Source: Candidatus Parabeggiatoa sp. nov. 2
GTDB lineage: Bacteria > Pseudomonadota > Gammaproteobacteria > Beggiatoales > Beggiatoaceae
Assembly: GCA_002085445.1 (NCBI GenBank)
Contig: NBMI01000031.1
Location: forward strand, 1 to 64,000
DNA: 64,000 bases
Direction of reading: 5' to 3'
The notes beneath the pieces were generated by a model. It made no database searches. It worked only from the letters and a program-made list of their open reading frames with translations, and was not told the origin of the DNA. Each line of letters opens with the position of its first letter. Within the stretch, counting starts at the first letter, position 1. Position numbers and translations under genes: made by a program. Shown piece after piece: positions 49,216-58,540 of the stretch.

Positions 49216-49507
49216 TTAGCCCCTTCGGTAAGTATTATTAAAGCCAGGGGCAACGCCCCTGGAACTTCATTGAAGAAAAAGTGAACTAACGTGATTTGAT
49301 GCTCTAAACTAAAATCCCTTATTATATACAATCCTTGTAGTTATTATTGTCAGACTAAAAACATGAACATCGAGCATTAGCCCCTTCGGTAAGTATTATT
49401 AAAGCTAAGGGCAACGCCCTTGGAACTTCATTGAAGAAAAAGTGAACTAACGTGATTTTATACTCTAAACTAAAATCCCTTATTATATACAATCCTTGTA
49501 GTTCATA
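49216..49507. repeat. ~130-bp direct repeat, two copies
   Basis: Copies at about 49216-49349 and 49375-49507, each starting ATTAGCCCCTTCGGTAAGTA and ending AATCCTTGTAGTT. Part of the unit recurs at 56898-56990. A 97-codon minus-strand frame at 49038-49331 overlaps copy 1 and I do not trust it. Confidence 0.85.
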
Positions 49508-49515
49508 TTAAGTCA

Positions 49516-50571
49516 TTATTCTTCAAAATCCAATAGCACATTTTGTTCATACAGTTCAATAGAAACCTCTATAATCGGATTGGAGGGCATCCCATCCCGT
49601 AGATTATGAAACTTGGCGGAAACCCCGTTTTTTGGACTGCGGCTTATAGCGCATAATGGAATAGACTCCTGATGTTTTCGAGCCAGCCATTCAAAGCGTC
49701 TTAGAACAAAATAGCTATGGGTAGCGAGATAAATTTGAATTCCCGCTTTAGCCATTTGGAACAGTGTATCCACTAACGTGACGATTGCCCTTGGGTGTAA
49801 ATTCACTTCTGGCTCATCAATAAATAGAATAGAATTAGTATTTAGCATACGATTACAAATCAGTCTCTCCAACAAACCAATTTTCTTGAGGCCTTCCGCC
49901 GTTTGGGACATAGCAGATTTTTCATGCCCGCGTTTAAAAATAAATTCATTTTTTTCTACCTCAATTTGCCCTTTCCCCATCTGTGTATCCAGTAATTCCA
50001 CCGCTTTTTGTAACTGTAAAGGCAGCTTACCTCTGCTTATCGGCAAACGTAGTGCTTTAATCAAATCAATGTAAGTATCATCAAAACCAATGATTTGTAA
50101 TTGAGAGCGTGTGGCATCAATAGCTTCTATGACAGTCAGAATTTATTTTGGGGGTAGAAACAGGGCATTGAGGGGGGAAAAATTGGATAATAAAGAGGGC
50201 GTGAATTTCAGGATTTTTCGAGTCGTTTTGTCACCAAAGGTAAAACTCAGAGTGCTCGCCTCCTCTGCTGCCAATTGGGTGGTGACGGTGAGTTGAGATT
50301 CACCTTTGCGAACCAGTTTACCGAGTTTCAAAGCCGGCGGTTGAAAAGTCCAGCGTAATTTTTCTGCGAGAACGTTTTGCCATGAAACTGAAGGATCACT
50401 ATTTTGGCGTTTTTTGGATTCTTCAATACTTTTGGCAACACAGTAAAGCAGTTTTAACAATTGTGTTTTACCGGTGTCATTTTCGCCAATGATAAGGTTG
50501 AGCCGTTCATGCGATTGCCATTCCAATTTTTGGAAAGCTGCCATGTTTTCTAAGCTGAGGTTGCTAAACAT
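49516..50571 (-). pseudogene. AAA/ABC-type ATPase with an in-frame stop
   Basis: Start MFSNLSLENMAAFQKL at 50571. Walker A GENDTGKT (about residues 30-37), then RKILKFTPSLLSNFSPLNALFLPPK and TAA (50143-50145). The same frame continues ILTVIEAIDATRSQLQIIGF...NTNSILFIDEPEVNLHP (Walker B) and ATHSYFVLRRFE (switch), ending at 49516. Total 351 codons, a full RecF/OLD-like predicted ATP-binding protein. Replacement of one codon (probably Glu GAA to TAA, as PPKE is common here) is the only lesion. No partner nuclease lies beside it. Confidence 0.85.
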
Positions 50572-50849
50572 TTTGTTTTATCTTTTATCATAAAAAGACA
50601 ATGGTTAATAACGTGAGTTCTAGTTTAAATATCAGTGACTTATAGAATTATTAATGCTATAAAATAGTTAGTTATAATTAATTTTAACTAAATAAGTTAA
50701 AAACAACACAAAAAAGCAAAACTTAGCTTTCCACTCGCAGGCCCACAATTAGAGGGTTATTAACGTATTAATGTTAAGGGTTTACTTGTCAAAAAATATT
50801 TTTTAATCAACTAATTATTTTCAACCAATTGATTAATATAAACTTATCC

Positions 50850-51130
50850 GTCCAAACTTTAGTTTGGCAGCAGCAGAAGTCCAAACTTTAGTTTAGCGGC
50901 AGGAGTCCAAACTTTAGTTTGGCGGAGTCCAAACTTTAGTTTGGCGGCAGGAGCCCAAACTTTAGTTTGGCAACCTGAGCCCAAGTTTAACCTAATTCGT
51001 TTAGGAGCAATATTAGCTGTACTAGTACTTTGTCAATGTTCAATTGACGGGTTTTAGTCGTAGAGCCGTTTTAACTTGGCAGTGCCAAACACTCTTTGGC
51101 ACTGCAAAACTCAAGTTTGGACGGATTTAA
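50850..51130. repeat. CCAAACTTTAGTTTGG palindrome cluster
   Basis: Five or six copies of GTCCAAACTTTAGTTTGGC within about 120 bp (50855-50980), then segments shared with 19980-20060 in inverted form (TCAATGTTCAATTGACGGGT, GGCAGTGCCAAACACT). The rest to 51304 has no gene. Confidence 0.8.
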
Positions 51131-51304
51131 GAGGTATTTTACCCGTCAAAACAATGTTGACAGACTACTAGAGTGGTGAAAATATCGTTGTTTGGGTACC
51201 TTCGTTATCTCGCTTCGCTCGTTACTTCGTTACAACGAATTGGCGAAATAAATGGATAGTTTTATTGGGTTTTATCCGTTTATTTAATGGGCTTCGGAGC
51301 TTGC

Positions 51305-52213
51305 TTAAATTACAAACGCCAAAATCAACAACACGCTCACCAACGTATGCAGCATAATCGTGTTTTTAATAGCCGGAATTAAGGCGGTAGGTTTTTCGTA
51401 AAAGGCATACAGCGTTTTTACGGCAAAAAAGCCCAGCGGCAACGCCAATAAACTGACAAGACTCAACAAGGGTAAACTCTTGTACATCACACCCAAAACA
51501 ACCGAGATAAAACTCAGCCCTATCAACAACACATAAATATGGCGAGCCGAGACTTGCCCCAAGCGTACCACTAAAGTGTTTTTACCCACCTTAAAATCCG
51601 CAGCATAATCTGGAAATTCATTAATATATAAAATTGCAGCAACTAAACAGGCAAGCGGTAACGCCGCTATCACTGCCGTTAAACTCAAAGTTTGCGTTTG
51701 TACATAAAAAGCCCCCAAGACTGCCAACACGCCAAAATTCAAACCAACTAACATTTCGCCCAAGCCGCGACTGTGAAATGAAAACGGTGGCGCGGAGTAA
51801 AAATAACCGCACAATACGCCTATCAATCCTATCCATAACAGCGGCAAGCCCCGCGCCCAAACTAAAAATAGGCCGATACCCACCGCTATTGAAAGCAATA
51901 ACAGTCCATAACGGTAAGTTTCAGCGGCCGTTAAAATGCCTTTTTGAATCATACGGCTGCCGCCGGCAAACGGGCTGAGTGGTGTTTGATTAAAGTCATC
52001 AGCTCCATTAAGGTGATCAAAATAATCGTTGAGAACATTGATGCCAGCATGAGTGAAGATACCAGCCACCAGCGATAAACCAAAATACAGCGGCAAAAAG
52101 ACACCCTGCAAGTGCCACGCGATAGCAGTGCCCAATAAAATCGGCAAAATAATAACGGTGAAAAATTGTGGGCGAGTTGCCATTATCCAAGTTGTGAGTG
52201 TTTTTTGATTCAT
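51305..52213 (-). CDS. UbiA-family prenyltransferase, MenA-like
   Basis: 302 aa, about nine hydrophobic helices. The first Asp-rich motif is NVLNDYFDHLNGAD (residues 59-72, NDxxD at 62-66), preceded by TRPQFFTVIILPILLGTA; the second is NEFPDYAADFKVGKNTLVVRLG. This pattern is closest to MenA (1,4-dihydroxy-2-naphthoate prenyltransferase) but related UbiA enzymes of quinone or other lipid paths remain possible, and no men gene is near. The ATG is not preceded by a strong ribosome binding site (TTTCAAGAAAA). Confidence 0.8.
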   Translation of the reverse strand: MNQKTLTTWIMATRPQFFTVIILPILLGTAIAWHLQGVFLPLYFGLSLVAGIFTHAGINVLNDYFDHLNGADDFNQTPLSPFAGGSRMIQKGILTAAETYRYGLLLLSIAVGIGLFLVWARGLPLLWIGLIGVLCGYFYSAPPFSFHSRGLGEMLVGLNFGVLAVLGAFYVQTQTLSLTAVIAALPLACLVAAILYINEFPDYAADFKVGKNTLVVRLGQVSARHIYVLLIGLSFISVVLGVMYKSLPLLSLVSLLALPLGFFAVKTLYAFYEKPTALIPAIKNTIMLHTLVSVLLILAFVI

Positions 52214-52682
52214 TTTTCTTGAAATCAGAGTACAACGAATTAGGAAATAAACGAATGGGAGGGTTTGGCTTAAAGATACTGCACACCGTTATAAGTGATA
52301 TCGCACAGAACGAAGTTTGTGACAGTGCTAAGTAGAAAACCGATTTCTTGAAGAAATCTGATTTCTAAATAAACTTATAGCGGTGCAAAGTCTATCGGAA
52401 TTATGTTGAAGTCAAAAAATGTCATTCGCAAAGCTCGGTAACGAAGTTTCTGTTAATTTTGATTCAGATAACAAGAGAATTCCAAAAAAATAATCATCCC
52501 AATAATGTCTGAATCAGAATTTGATTAGCGAAGCTCGTTACTACGTTTCAGAATGAACGGAATTATGTTGAGGTTAAAAAGTGTCATTCTGTTAATTCTA
52601 AAATTCTGTCAATTCTGATTCAGACAATTAAAAATGTTAACGGGACAATTTATTTTTTGGCTATCCCTTAGCTCAAACTCTA
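52214..52682. other. Intergenic DNA
   Basis: No gene; imperfect direct repeats of GGAATTATGTTGA(A/G)GT (52388 and 52560) and GATTCAGA (52460 and 52616). Confidence 0.5.
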
Positions 52683-53858
52683 TTAATAGGGCGGCAATAA
52701 TCTCCGAAATCCATGCCACAAGACAATAATCATAAAAATAAAATTGCGTAACAAAACTCCGATGATAGAAATGGGCAAGGCCTTTTGTTTAAAACCAAAA
52801 CAACAGACTTGATTTAACCGCATGCCTAATTTTTCCATCCATTTGATATGCCGTGGAAATTCCCATAAGTTGTCAAGCCATTGCTTGGGAATGCCTTGTT
52901 TACCTACCCTTGCACCGATAATGCCGCCCACAATAGCCGCCGTTGTATCGGTATCACCGCCACAGCGTATAATGTCAAGAATCGCCGATTGATAATCATC
53001 TTGATTTCTTAACCAAACATGAATAACCACCGGCACAGTATGATAAACATAGCCGCTGACACCGTTTTTCAATCCCAATGTTTCAGCAAAAACAGCGGTT
53101 GATTCTCCTTTCCAAACACTCTCAATGGTTTTTTTGATAAGGGCTATCAATTCTTCAGCAGTTTGCCATTCGCCATAAACCTGACGCGAACGAAGTTTCG
53201 CTATTCGCTGTTCGCCATAAACCTGACGCGAACGAAGTTTCGCCATTTGCCATTCTTGAAGTTTTTCAAGATATTCTTGAGGAGAGACAAGTTTATTGAG
53301 ACTGGAAAGATAAGCCGCCAGTGCCACCGCTAAGGCACAGAATTCTGCTTTTGGATCAGTATGAGTGATATGCGTTGCCGCCTTAACTAATTGACATAAT
53401 TTTTCAACATCATGCCCGTAACATACGCCAATAATAGCACTTCTCATCGTGGGGCCATTACCGGCCGAAAATACGCCACTTTTGTCGGGCGAAAAGCCTA
53501 ACCCTAATTTTAAAATGGCCCTCAAAGTGGCAAATCCAACGCCAGCGGGTAATCCAAGTAGCCAAAAACGCAATTTCCAAGCAAAACTTTTTTTGAAGAT
53601 TTCAACATCGCCTAGAGAAGCGATAAGAGATTGTGCCAGCAGACAAGTATGTTCGGTATCGTCAGACACCATACCTTTGCCGAAAATGAAATGGTATTGG
53701 TTAAGGGCGGGATAGAGTTTAATCAAGCGTTGTTTCGATAAACCTTCATAGCTTAACCCCAGCGCATCGCCGATAGCGGTGCCAAGCAAACAACCAATGA
53801 TCGCTTTTTCTTTAGATTGGTTTTCCACATCTTTTATCGTGCAAGGATCGCTAAGCAC
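52683..53858 (-). CDS. ADP-ribosylglycohydrolase (DraG) family protein
   Basis: 391 aa. DraG-fold motifs with metal-binding Asp residues: GCLLGTAIGDALG, GMVSDDTEHT, GNGPTMRSA, THTDPKAE, and RCGGDTDTTAAIVGGIIGA. These enzymes remove ADP-ribose from proteins or small molecules. A C-terminal hydrophobic helix (ISIIGVLLRNFIFMIIVLW) suggests membrane attachment. About residues 204-230 contain a tandem duplication, MAKLRSRQVYGEQRIAKLRSRQVYGEWQ, encoded by two copies of a ~42-bp repeat (53200-53245). The start is uncertain: GTG at 53858 overlaps GAGGAG; another GTG at 53828 is possible. Confidence 0.85.
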   Translation of the reverse strand: MLSDPCTIKDVENQSKEKAIIGCLLGTAIGDALGLSYEGLSKQRLIKLYPALNQYHFIFGKGMVSDDTEHTCLLAQSLIASLGDVEIFKKSFAWKLRFWLLGLPAGVGFATLRAILKLGLGFSPDKSGVFSAGNGPTMRSAIIGVCYGHDVEKLCQLVKAATHITHTDPKAEFCALAVALAAYLSSLNKLVSPQEYLEKLQEWQMAKLRSRQVYGEQRIAKLRSRQVYGEWQTAEELIALIKKTIESVWKGESTAVFAETLGLKNGVSGYVYHTVPVVIHVWLRNQDDYQSAILDIIRCGGDTDTTAAIVGGIIGARVGKQGIPKQWLDNLWEFPRHIKWMEKLGMRLNQVCCFGFKQKALPISIIGVLLRNFIFMIIVLWHGFRRLLPPY

Positions 53859-53872
53859 TCCTCTTTGTAAAG

Positions 53873-53900
53873 CTAAAAAAAGGGACTTTTTCGTCCCTTT
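53873..53900 (-). terminator. Rho-independent terminator of pnp
   Basis: On the minus strand: stem AAAGGGAC, 6-nt loop, GTCCCTTT, then a T run. It lies 36 bp past the pnp stop. Confidence 0.85.
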
Positions 53901-53935
53901 CTTTCATCATTACAAAAGCGTTTAATTCTCAAGTT

Positions 53936-55980
53936 TTATTCGTTAACCGCTTTCATGCTTAAACGAATCCGCCCTTGTTTATCTATTTCAAGCACTTTAA
54001 CTTGTACCGTTTCGCCTTCTTTCAATTTATCACTGACTTTTTCAACTCGTTCATGGCAAATTTGTGATATGTGAACCAAGCCATCTTTACCCGAAGGCAT
54101 CGTCACAAAGGCACCGAAGTCCATTAATTTGACCACTTTACCTTCATAGACTAGCCCGACTTCAATGTCGGAGGTAATCATTTCAATCCGACGACGCGCT
54201 TCTTGTGCAGCCATCAAATCGACGGAAGCAATTTTTACCTGTCCCTCGTCGTTGATGTCCACATTGGCTCCCGTTTCTTCGGTAATAGCGCGAATGGTGG
54301 CTCCTCCTTTGCCAATGACTTCGCGGATTTTGTCGGGTTTAATTTGGAAAGTGATGATGCGCGGCGCATGTTTTGACATTTCTTGGCGTGGCTTAGCCAA
54401 CGCTTTATGCATCACACTTAAAATATGTAGACGGCCTTCTTTAGCTTGCGCCAGGGCAGTTTCCATGATTTCACGGGTAATGCCATCAATCTTGATGTCC
54501 ATTTGCAATGCCGTCACACCTTCGGTGGTGCCCGCCACTTTAAAGTCCATATCGCCAAGATGGTCTTCATCGCCCATGATGTCAGAAAGGACGACAAATT
54601 GCTCTCCTTCTTTGATAAGCCCCATGGCAATCCCGGCGACGGGGGCTTTAATCGGAACGGCCGCATCCATCAAGGCAAGACTGGAACCGCAGACGCTCGC
54701 CATTGAACTAGAGCCGTTGGATTCGGTAATTTCTGACACTAAGCGCACGGAGTAAGGAAACTCCTCGAGCGAAGGCATCACCGCCTGTACGCCGCGCCGT
54801 GCCAAGCGTCCGTGCCCCACTTCACGGCGTTTAGGTGAGCCTATTCGCCCAATTTCACCAACACAGTAGGGTGGGAAGTTGTAATGCAGTATAAATCCGT
54901 CTTTGTATTCCCCTTCCAGCGCATCAACGATTTGGGCATCACGCTCCGTACCCAACGTGGTAACAACCAAAGCTTGGGTTTCTCCGCGTGTAAATAAGGC
55001 CGAACCATGGGTGCGCGGCAAGACGCTAGTACGAATAGTGATAGGACGTACCGTTTTAGTATCGCGTCCATCAATGCGGAGTTTGCCAGCAATAATGTCT
55101 CCCCGCACAATCTCTTTTTCAAGTTTTTCTATGACTTTAATGACTTTATTGGAAGTCCATTCTTCCGCTTCTAGGCTGGACAAAAGTGTGGCAATTTCTT
55201 GACGAATCCCTTCCACACTGTCACGGCGGACAAGTTTGTCCTGAATCTTATAAGCTTCCTGTAAACGTTGTTCGGCCTTTTCTGCGACTTGCTGAGTCAG
55301 TTTTTCGTCTACTGGTTTTGGTTGCCAATCCCAAACAGGTTTTGCGACAGATGTGGCTAATTCACGGACAGCATCAATAATAACCGGCATTTGTTGATGC
55401 CCAAACAATACCGCGCCTAGCATAGTATCTTCGCTGAGTTCCTTGGCTTCGGATTCAACCATCAATACAGCGGTTTTTGTGCCGGCAACGACGAGATCTA
55501 AAGCGGAGTCATCGAGTTGGCTCAAGGTGGGGCCCCCAAGGGGCCATTAAAGGGAATGCCAGAAATAGCGAGGGCGGCAGAAGCCCCAATCAAAGCGGGG
55601 ATATCGGGATCGATTTCAGGATCCAAAGACATGACGGTGGCAATGACTTGCACTTCATGATTAAAACCGTTGGGAAAGAGTGGGCGCAGTGGACGGTCGA
55701 TAAGCCGCGACGTCAGTGTTTCTTTTTCGCTGGGGCGGCCTTCGCGTTTGAAATAGCTCCCTGGTATTCGGCCCGCCGCATAAGTGCGCTCCTGATAGTC
55801 TACCGTGAGTGGAAAAAAGTCTTTTTCTGGATTGGCTTCCTTAGCGCCTACGACGGTGACTAAAACCACCGTATCTCCCATGCTAACCATTACCGCGCCG
55901 TCGGCTTGACGGGCGATTTCACCCGTTTCAAGGGTGACGCTATGTTGGCCGTATTGAAATGTCTTTTTATGAGAGCTCAT
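53936..55980 (-). pseudogene. pnp: Polynucleotide phosphorylase, split by a small deletion
   Basis: Frame 1 (55980-55522) has the N-terminal RNase PH domain to [11 protein letters not shown], then PP and TGA. Frame 2 (from TTG at 55525, an overlap of TTGA) resumes at [19 protein letters not shown] and runs through the second PH domain, KH ([15 protein letters not shown]) and S1 ([27 protein letters not shown]), ending at 53936. In PNPases a ~20-residue stretch (ARVGY...YxLNPT) lies between IGA and LDLVVAGT; here it is missing with a frame change at a GGGGCC repeat. All other parts are full length (PNPase acts in mRNA decay, with RNase E). A (TAACTGA)n array abuts the start without Shine-Dalgarno. 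Two separate chains, or loss of function, or an assembly error. Confidence 0.85.
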
Positions 55981-55982
55981 AT

Positions 55983-56149
55983 TCAGTTATCAGTTATCAG
56001 TTATCAGTTATCAGTGATCAGTGATCAGTTTATCAGTGTTCAGTGATCAGTTTATCAGTTATCAGTTATCAGTTATCAGAGTTATCAGTTTTTAGAACGA
56101 TCACTTCTCACTGATCAGTGAAAATGATCACTGATAACGGAACAACTGA
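55983..56149 (-). repeat. rpsO-pnp spacer made of complementary heptamer arrays
   Basis: On the coding strand the spacer starts at the rpsO stop with TCAGTT... and TTATCAGTGATCA, and ends with repeated TAACTGA / GATCACT units up to 2 bp before the pnp ATG. The two ends can pair with each other. Confidence 0.9.
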
Positions 56150-56416
56150 TTAATGGCGTAGCCCTAATTTGGCAATCAAATTTTGATACCGACCCACATC
56201 TTCTCTTTTGATGTAAGCAAGCAACTTTCGTCGTTGGTTAACCATTCTAATCAAGCCGCGACGGGAATGATGGTCTTTTTTATGAACTTTAAAATGTCCA
56301 GAAAGACTGGCGATGTTGCGAGTCAACAGAGCTACTTGCACTTCTGTTGAACCGGTATCGTTGGGGGAAATTTGATGTTCTTTAATCAGTTGAGCCTTGG
56401 TTTCGGTGCTTAACAT
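56150..56416 (-). CDS. rpsO: 30S ribosomal protein S15
   Basis: 88 aa (E. coli 89). [35 protein letters not shown] and [26 protein letters not shown] are diagnostic. It binds 16S rRNA in the platform. ATG with AGGAG 7 nt upstream, in contrast to neighbours. In E. coli, S15 represses its own translation; no such element was looked for here. rpsO-pnp is the conserved order. Confidence 0.97.
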   Translation of the reverse strand: MLSTETKAQLIKEHQISPNDTGSTEVQVALLTRNIASLSGHFKVHKKDHHSRRGLIRMVNQRRKLLAYIKREDVGRYQNLIAKLGLRH

Positions 56417-57197
56417 GTAATGCTCCTGACAGAGAGATAAAAGTGGATTAAGCGAGTCATCCTAACAGTTTGGTAATTGGTCATTGGTTTCGCGGCAAAA
56501 CCCTTTTTTAGGCTAAAAAATAAAAAACTTTTGCCGCAAATTGGTAATACGAAGGTCGGGTTGAATTGAGTTCATAAAATCAGTGACTTAGAAACCCTAT
56601 CAAAACAGACGTATTTGGTAAGCTATTGTTCATTTTTCAATTGGGTAATTGGTTTCTGGTAGAAGTTTAAAAAAAAATCTACCAGAATTGGTTTCGCAGC
56701 AACACAATTCAATAAAAACTTTTGCCGCGAATTGGTAATGCGACGCTCTGCTTGAATTTATTAGACATTATCGAAAACTATCGATATTTTTAATCGAATT
56801 AAAACAACTACTTATAGACTACAACGCTTATTTAAAATAATAGACTTGTCCCTTAATAATTTTAAGGGTGATTTTGGTGATTTTGGTGATTTTTATGAAA
56901 GTTCCAAGGGCGTTGCCCTTGGCTATATTAATCTCGTACCAAAGGGGGCTTTAAAACCTAGCCCCTTTGGTGCGTATTATTAAAGCCAGTGTAACTACCT
57001 AGCTCTCATTAATCAGCGTTAGTTAACACATTTTTCACATAAATCACATAAATCACAGTTCAAAAAATGATTATTAAAGGACAAGTATAATAATCTAAAA
57101 AAAACACTTAGGTAAATAGAAGGCTTATTACCGATAAAGTCCATTGTCCATTTAATTTTTCATTCTTCATTACCCATTACCCATTACCCATTACCCA
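56417..57197. repeat. truB-rpsO spacer with heptamers and hairpins
   Basis: 56470-56550: TTGGTAATTGGTCATTGG, then a hairpin with stem GCGGCAAAA...TTTTGCCGC, then ATTGGTAAT. 56635-56745: TTGGGTAATTGG, hairpin TTCTGGTAGAAG...TCTACCAGAA, then a second composite ending TTTTGCCGCGAATTGG. 57169-57201: (TTACCCA)n on the + strand, which on the coding strand supplies the truB TAA. A repeat copy related to 49216-49349 lies at about 56898-56990. Confidence 0.8.
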
Positions 57198-58103
57198 TTA
57201 TAAATTAACTAGCCGCCGAGGGGCGATACGACCATCGTCTAAAACTTGACCAATTCCTAAAAAGCGATCATCGTCTGCAAACAATTTGACCCGGCCGCTC
57301 GTGGGTGCCCTTGGTACTTGTACCGCTTGCCCTTGTTGCACATAGTAAGTCAGTTCAGCCGTCAATTTGACGTAAGGCCAGTGCGATAGCACCGTGTGCA
57401 TGGGCGCTAGCAAGTTATCTAAAGCTTCCAAACCCTGCTCGGCATGCTGTTCCAGTGTCTCAAAATCAAGCATGTCCCGATAATCCCCCACCCCAAAACG
57501 ATGCAAGGCGCTGACGTGTGCGCCACATCCCAGTGCCTCGCCAATGTCTTCTGCTAAAGTACGGATATAAGTGCCCTTGGAACAATCTACTTCTACAGAA
57601 AGACCGTTTTCAACAAAGCTTTGCACGGTGAGGGCATAAATCATAACGGGGCGAGCTTGGCGTTCCACAACTTTGCCTTGACGGGCTAATTTATAGAGGG
57701 CCTGTCCTTGGTGTTTAATGGCTGAGTGCATCGGGGGTACTTGTTGAAGAGGGCCTATAAACGATTGAATAACCTCATCAATCCGTTTTCTGTCAATGTT
57801 ATCTATCGGGCGAGTTTGCAAGATTTCGCCGATCGCATCCCCGGTGGTTGTGGTAACACCAAGGGTAAAAGTGGCTCGATAATGCTTATCGGCTTCCAAT
57901 AAAAAACCCGATAGCTTAGTCGCTTCGCCTAAACAGATGGGCAACAAGCCGCTGGCAAGGTTATCTAAACTGCCGGTATGCCCCGCCTTGCGTGCTTGAA
58001 ACAAGCGTTTGACGCGCTGTAAAGCCGCATTGGAACTGATGCCAACGGGCTTGTTGAACAGCAAGATACCATGTACATCGCGACCGGTTCGTCGTTTAGC
58101 CAT
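57198..58103 (-). CDS. truB: tRNA pseudouridine-55 synthase
   Basis: 301 aa (E. coli 314). It makes Psi55 in the T loop of tRNAs. Catalytic Asp47 sits in GHTGSLDNLASGLLPICLG, with the leading GILLFNKPVGISSN. Further marks are KGTYIRTLAEDIGEALG and the C-terminal PUA segment (VKLFADDDRFLGIGQV). The ATG is embedded in the end of a (TTTGACA)n array, and the TAA stop begins a (TAATGGG)n array. No Shine-Dalgarno. Confidence 0.96.
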   Translation of the reverse strand: MAKRRTGRDVHGILLFNKPVGISSNAALQRVKRLFQARKAGHTGSLDNLASGLLPICLGEATKLSGFLLEADKHYRATFTLGVTTTTGDAIGEILQTRPIDNIDRKRIDEVIQSFIGPLQQVPPMHSAIKHQGQALYKLARQGKVVERQARPVMIYALTVQSFVENGLSVEVDCSKGTYIRTLAEDIGEALGCGAHVSALHRFGVGDYRDMLDFETLEQHAEQGLEALDNLLAPMHTVLSHWPYVKLTAELTYYVQQGQAVQVPRAPTSGRVKLFADDDRFLGIGQVLDDGRIAPRRLVNL

Positions 58104-58146
58104 GTCAAATGTCAAATGTCAAATGTCAAATGTCAAATGTCAAATT
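58103..58146 (-). repeat. (TTTGACA)n array at the truB start
   Basis: Five to six units of TTTGACA (coding strand) directly before and merging with ATG. Each unit contains TTGACA, a consensus -35 hexamer. It is followed outward by a GCAAAAG...CTTTTGC hairpin (58152-58175). The rest of the rbfA-truB spacer, to 58540, has no gene. Confidence 0.9.
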
Positions 58147-58540
58147 AATTGAACGCAAAAGACAACTTTTGCCTAGAAATGAAAAATTAAATTCAGTTTA
58201 CCAAATCACTCTCTTATCAGAGTGTTTTATAACTCACTGATTTTACCTAAATCAATTCCACCCTTAATTCGCATCTTGTATGGAGTTATGCTGCAAACGG
58301 AAATCATTTGGACTTTTTCGGGGAAAACTTATTAACCACGCCCGTTCGCAGTAGAAATTAAAGCCCCGTAGCGCCTTTACCTTGATGCGATAAGCGTGAA
58401 TTATACCTCGCATGGTCATAACTTAAACTTTTAACGCACCCCATAATTCAAACAGTTAAGGCAGTTACTCACTTCGATAGAGGGATTGTGTATGTTTTTA
58501 GTAAAATTTGTGACCATCTTAAGTCTAAAAGCAATAACGC

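Noticed and set aside
49038-49331. Minus-strand 97-codon frame ending LALLDEINIASVITWLGAEYL
   Set aside because: The C-terminal half looks protein-like, but the frame overlaps a noncoding 130-bp repeat, and part of it (GGCTATATTAATCTCGT) recurs in a spacer at 56918. Not enough to call a gene.
47928-50571. Stop-codon reassignment (TAA as Glu)
   Set aside because: nusA, rpsO, truB and bamC all end with TAA at the expected length, so TAA is a normal stop.
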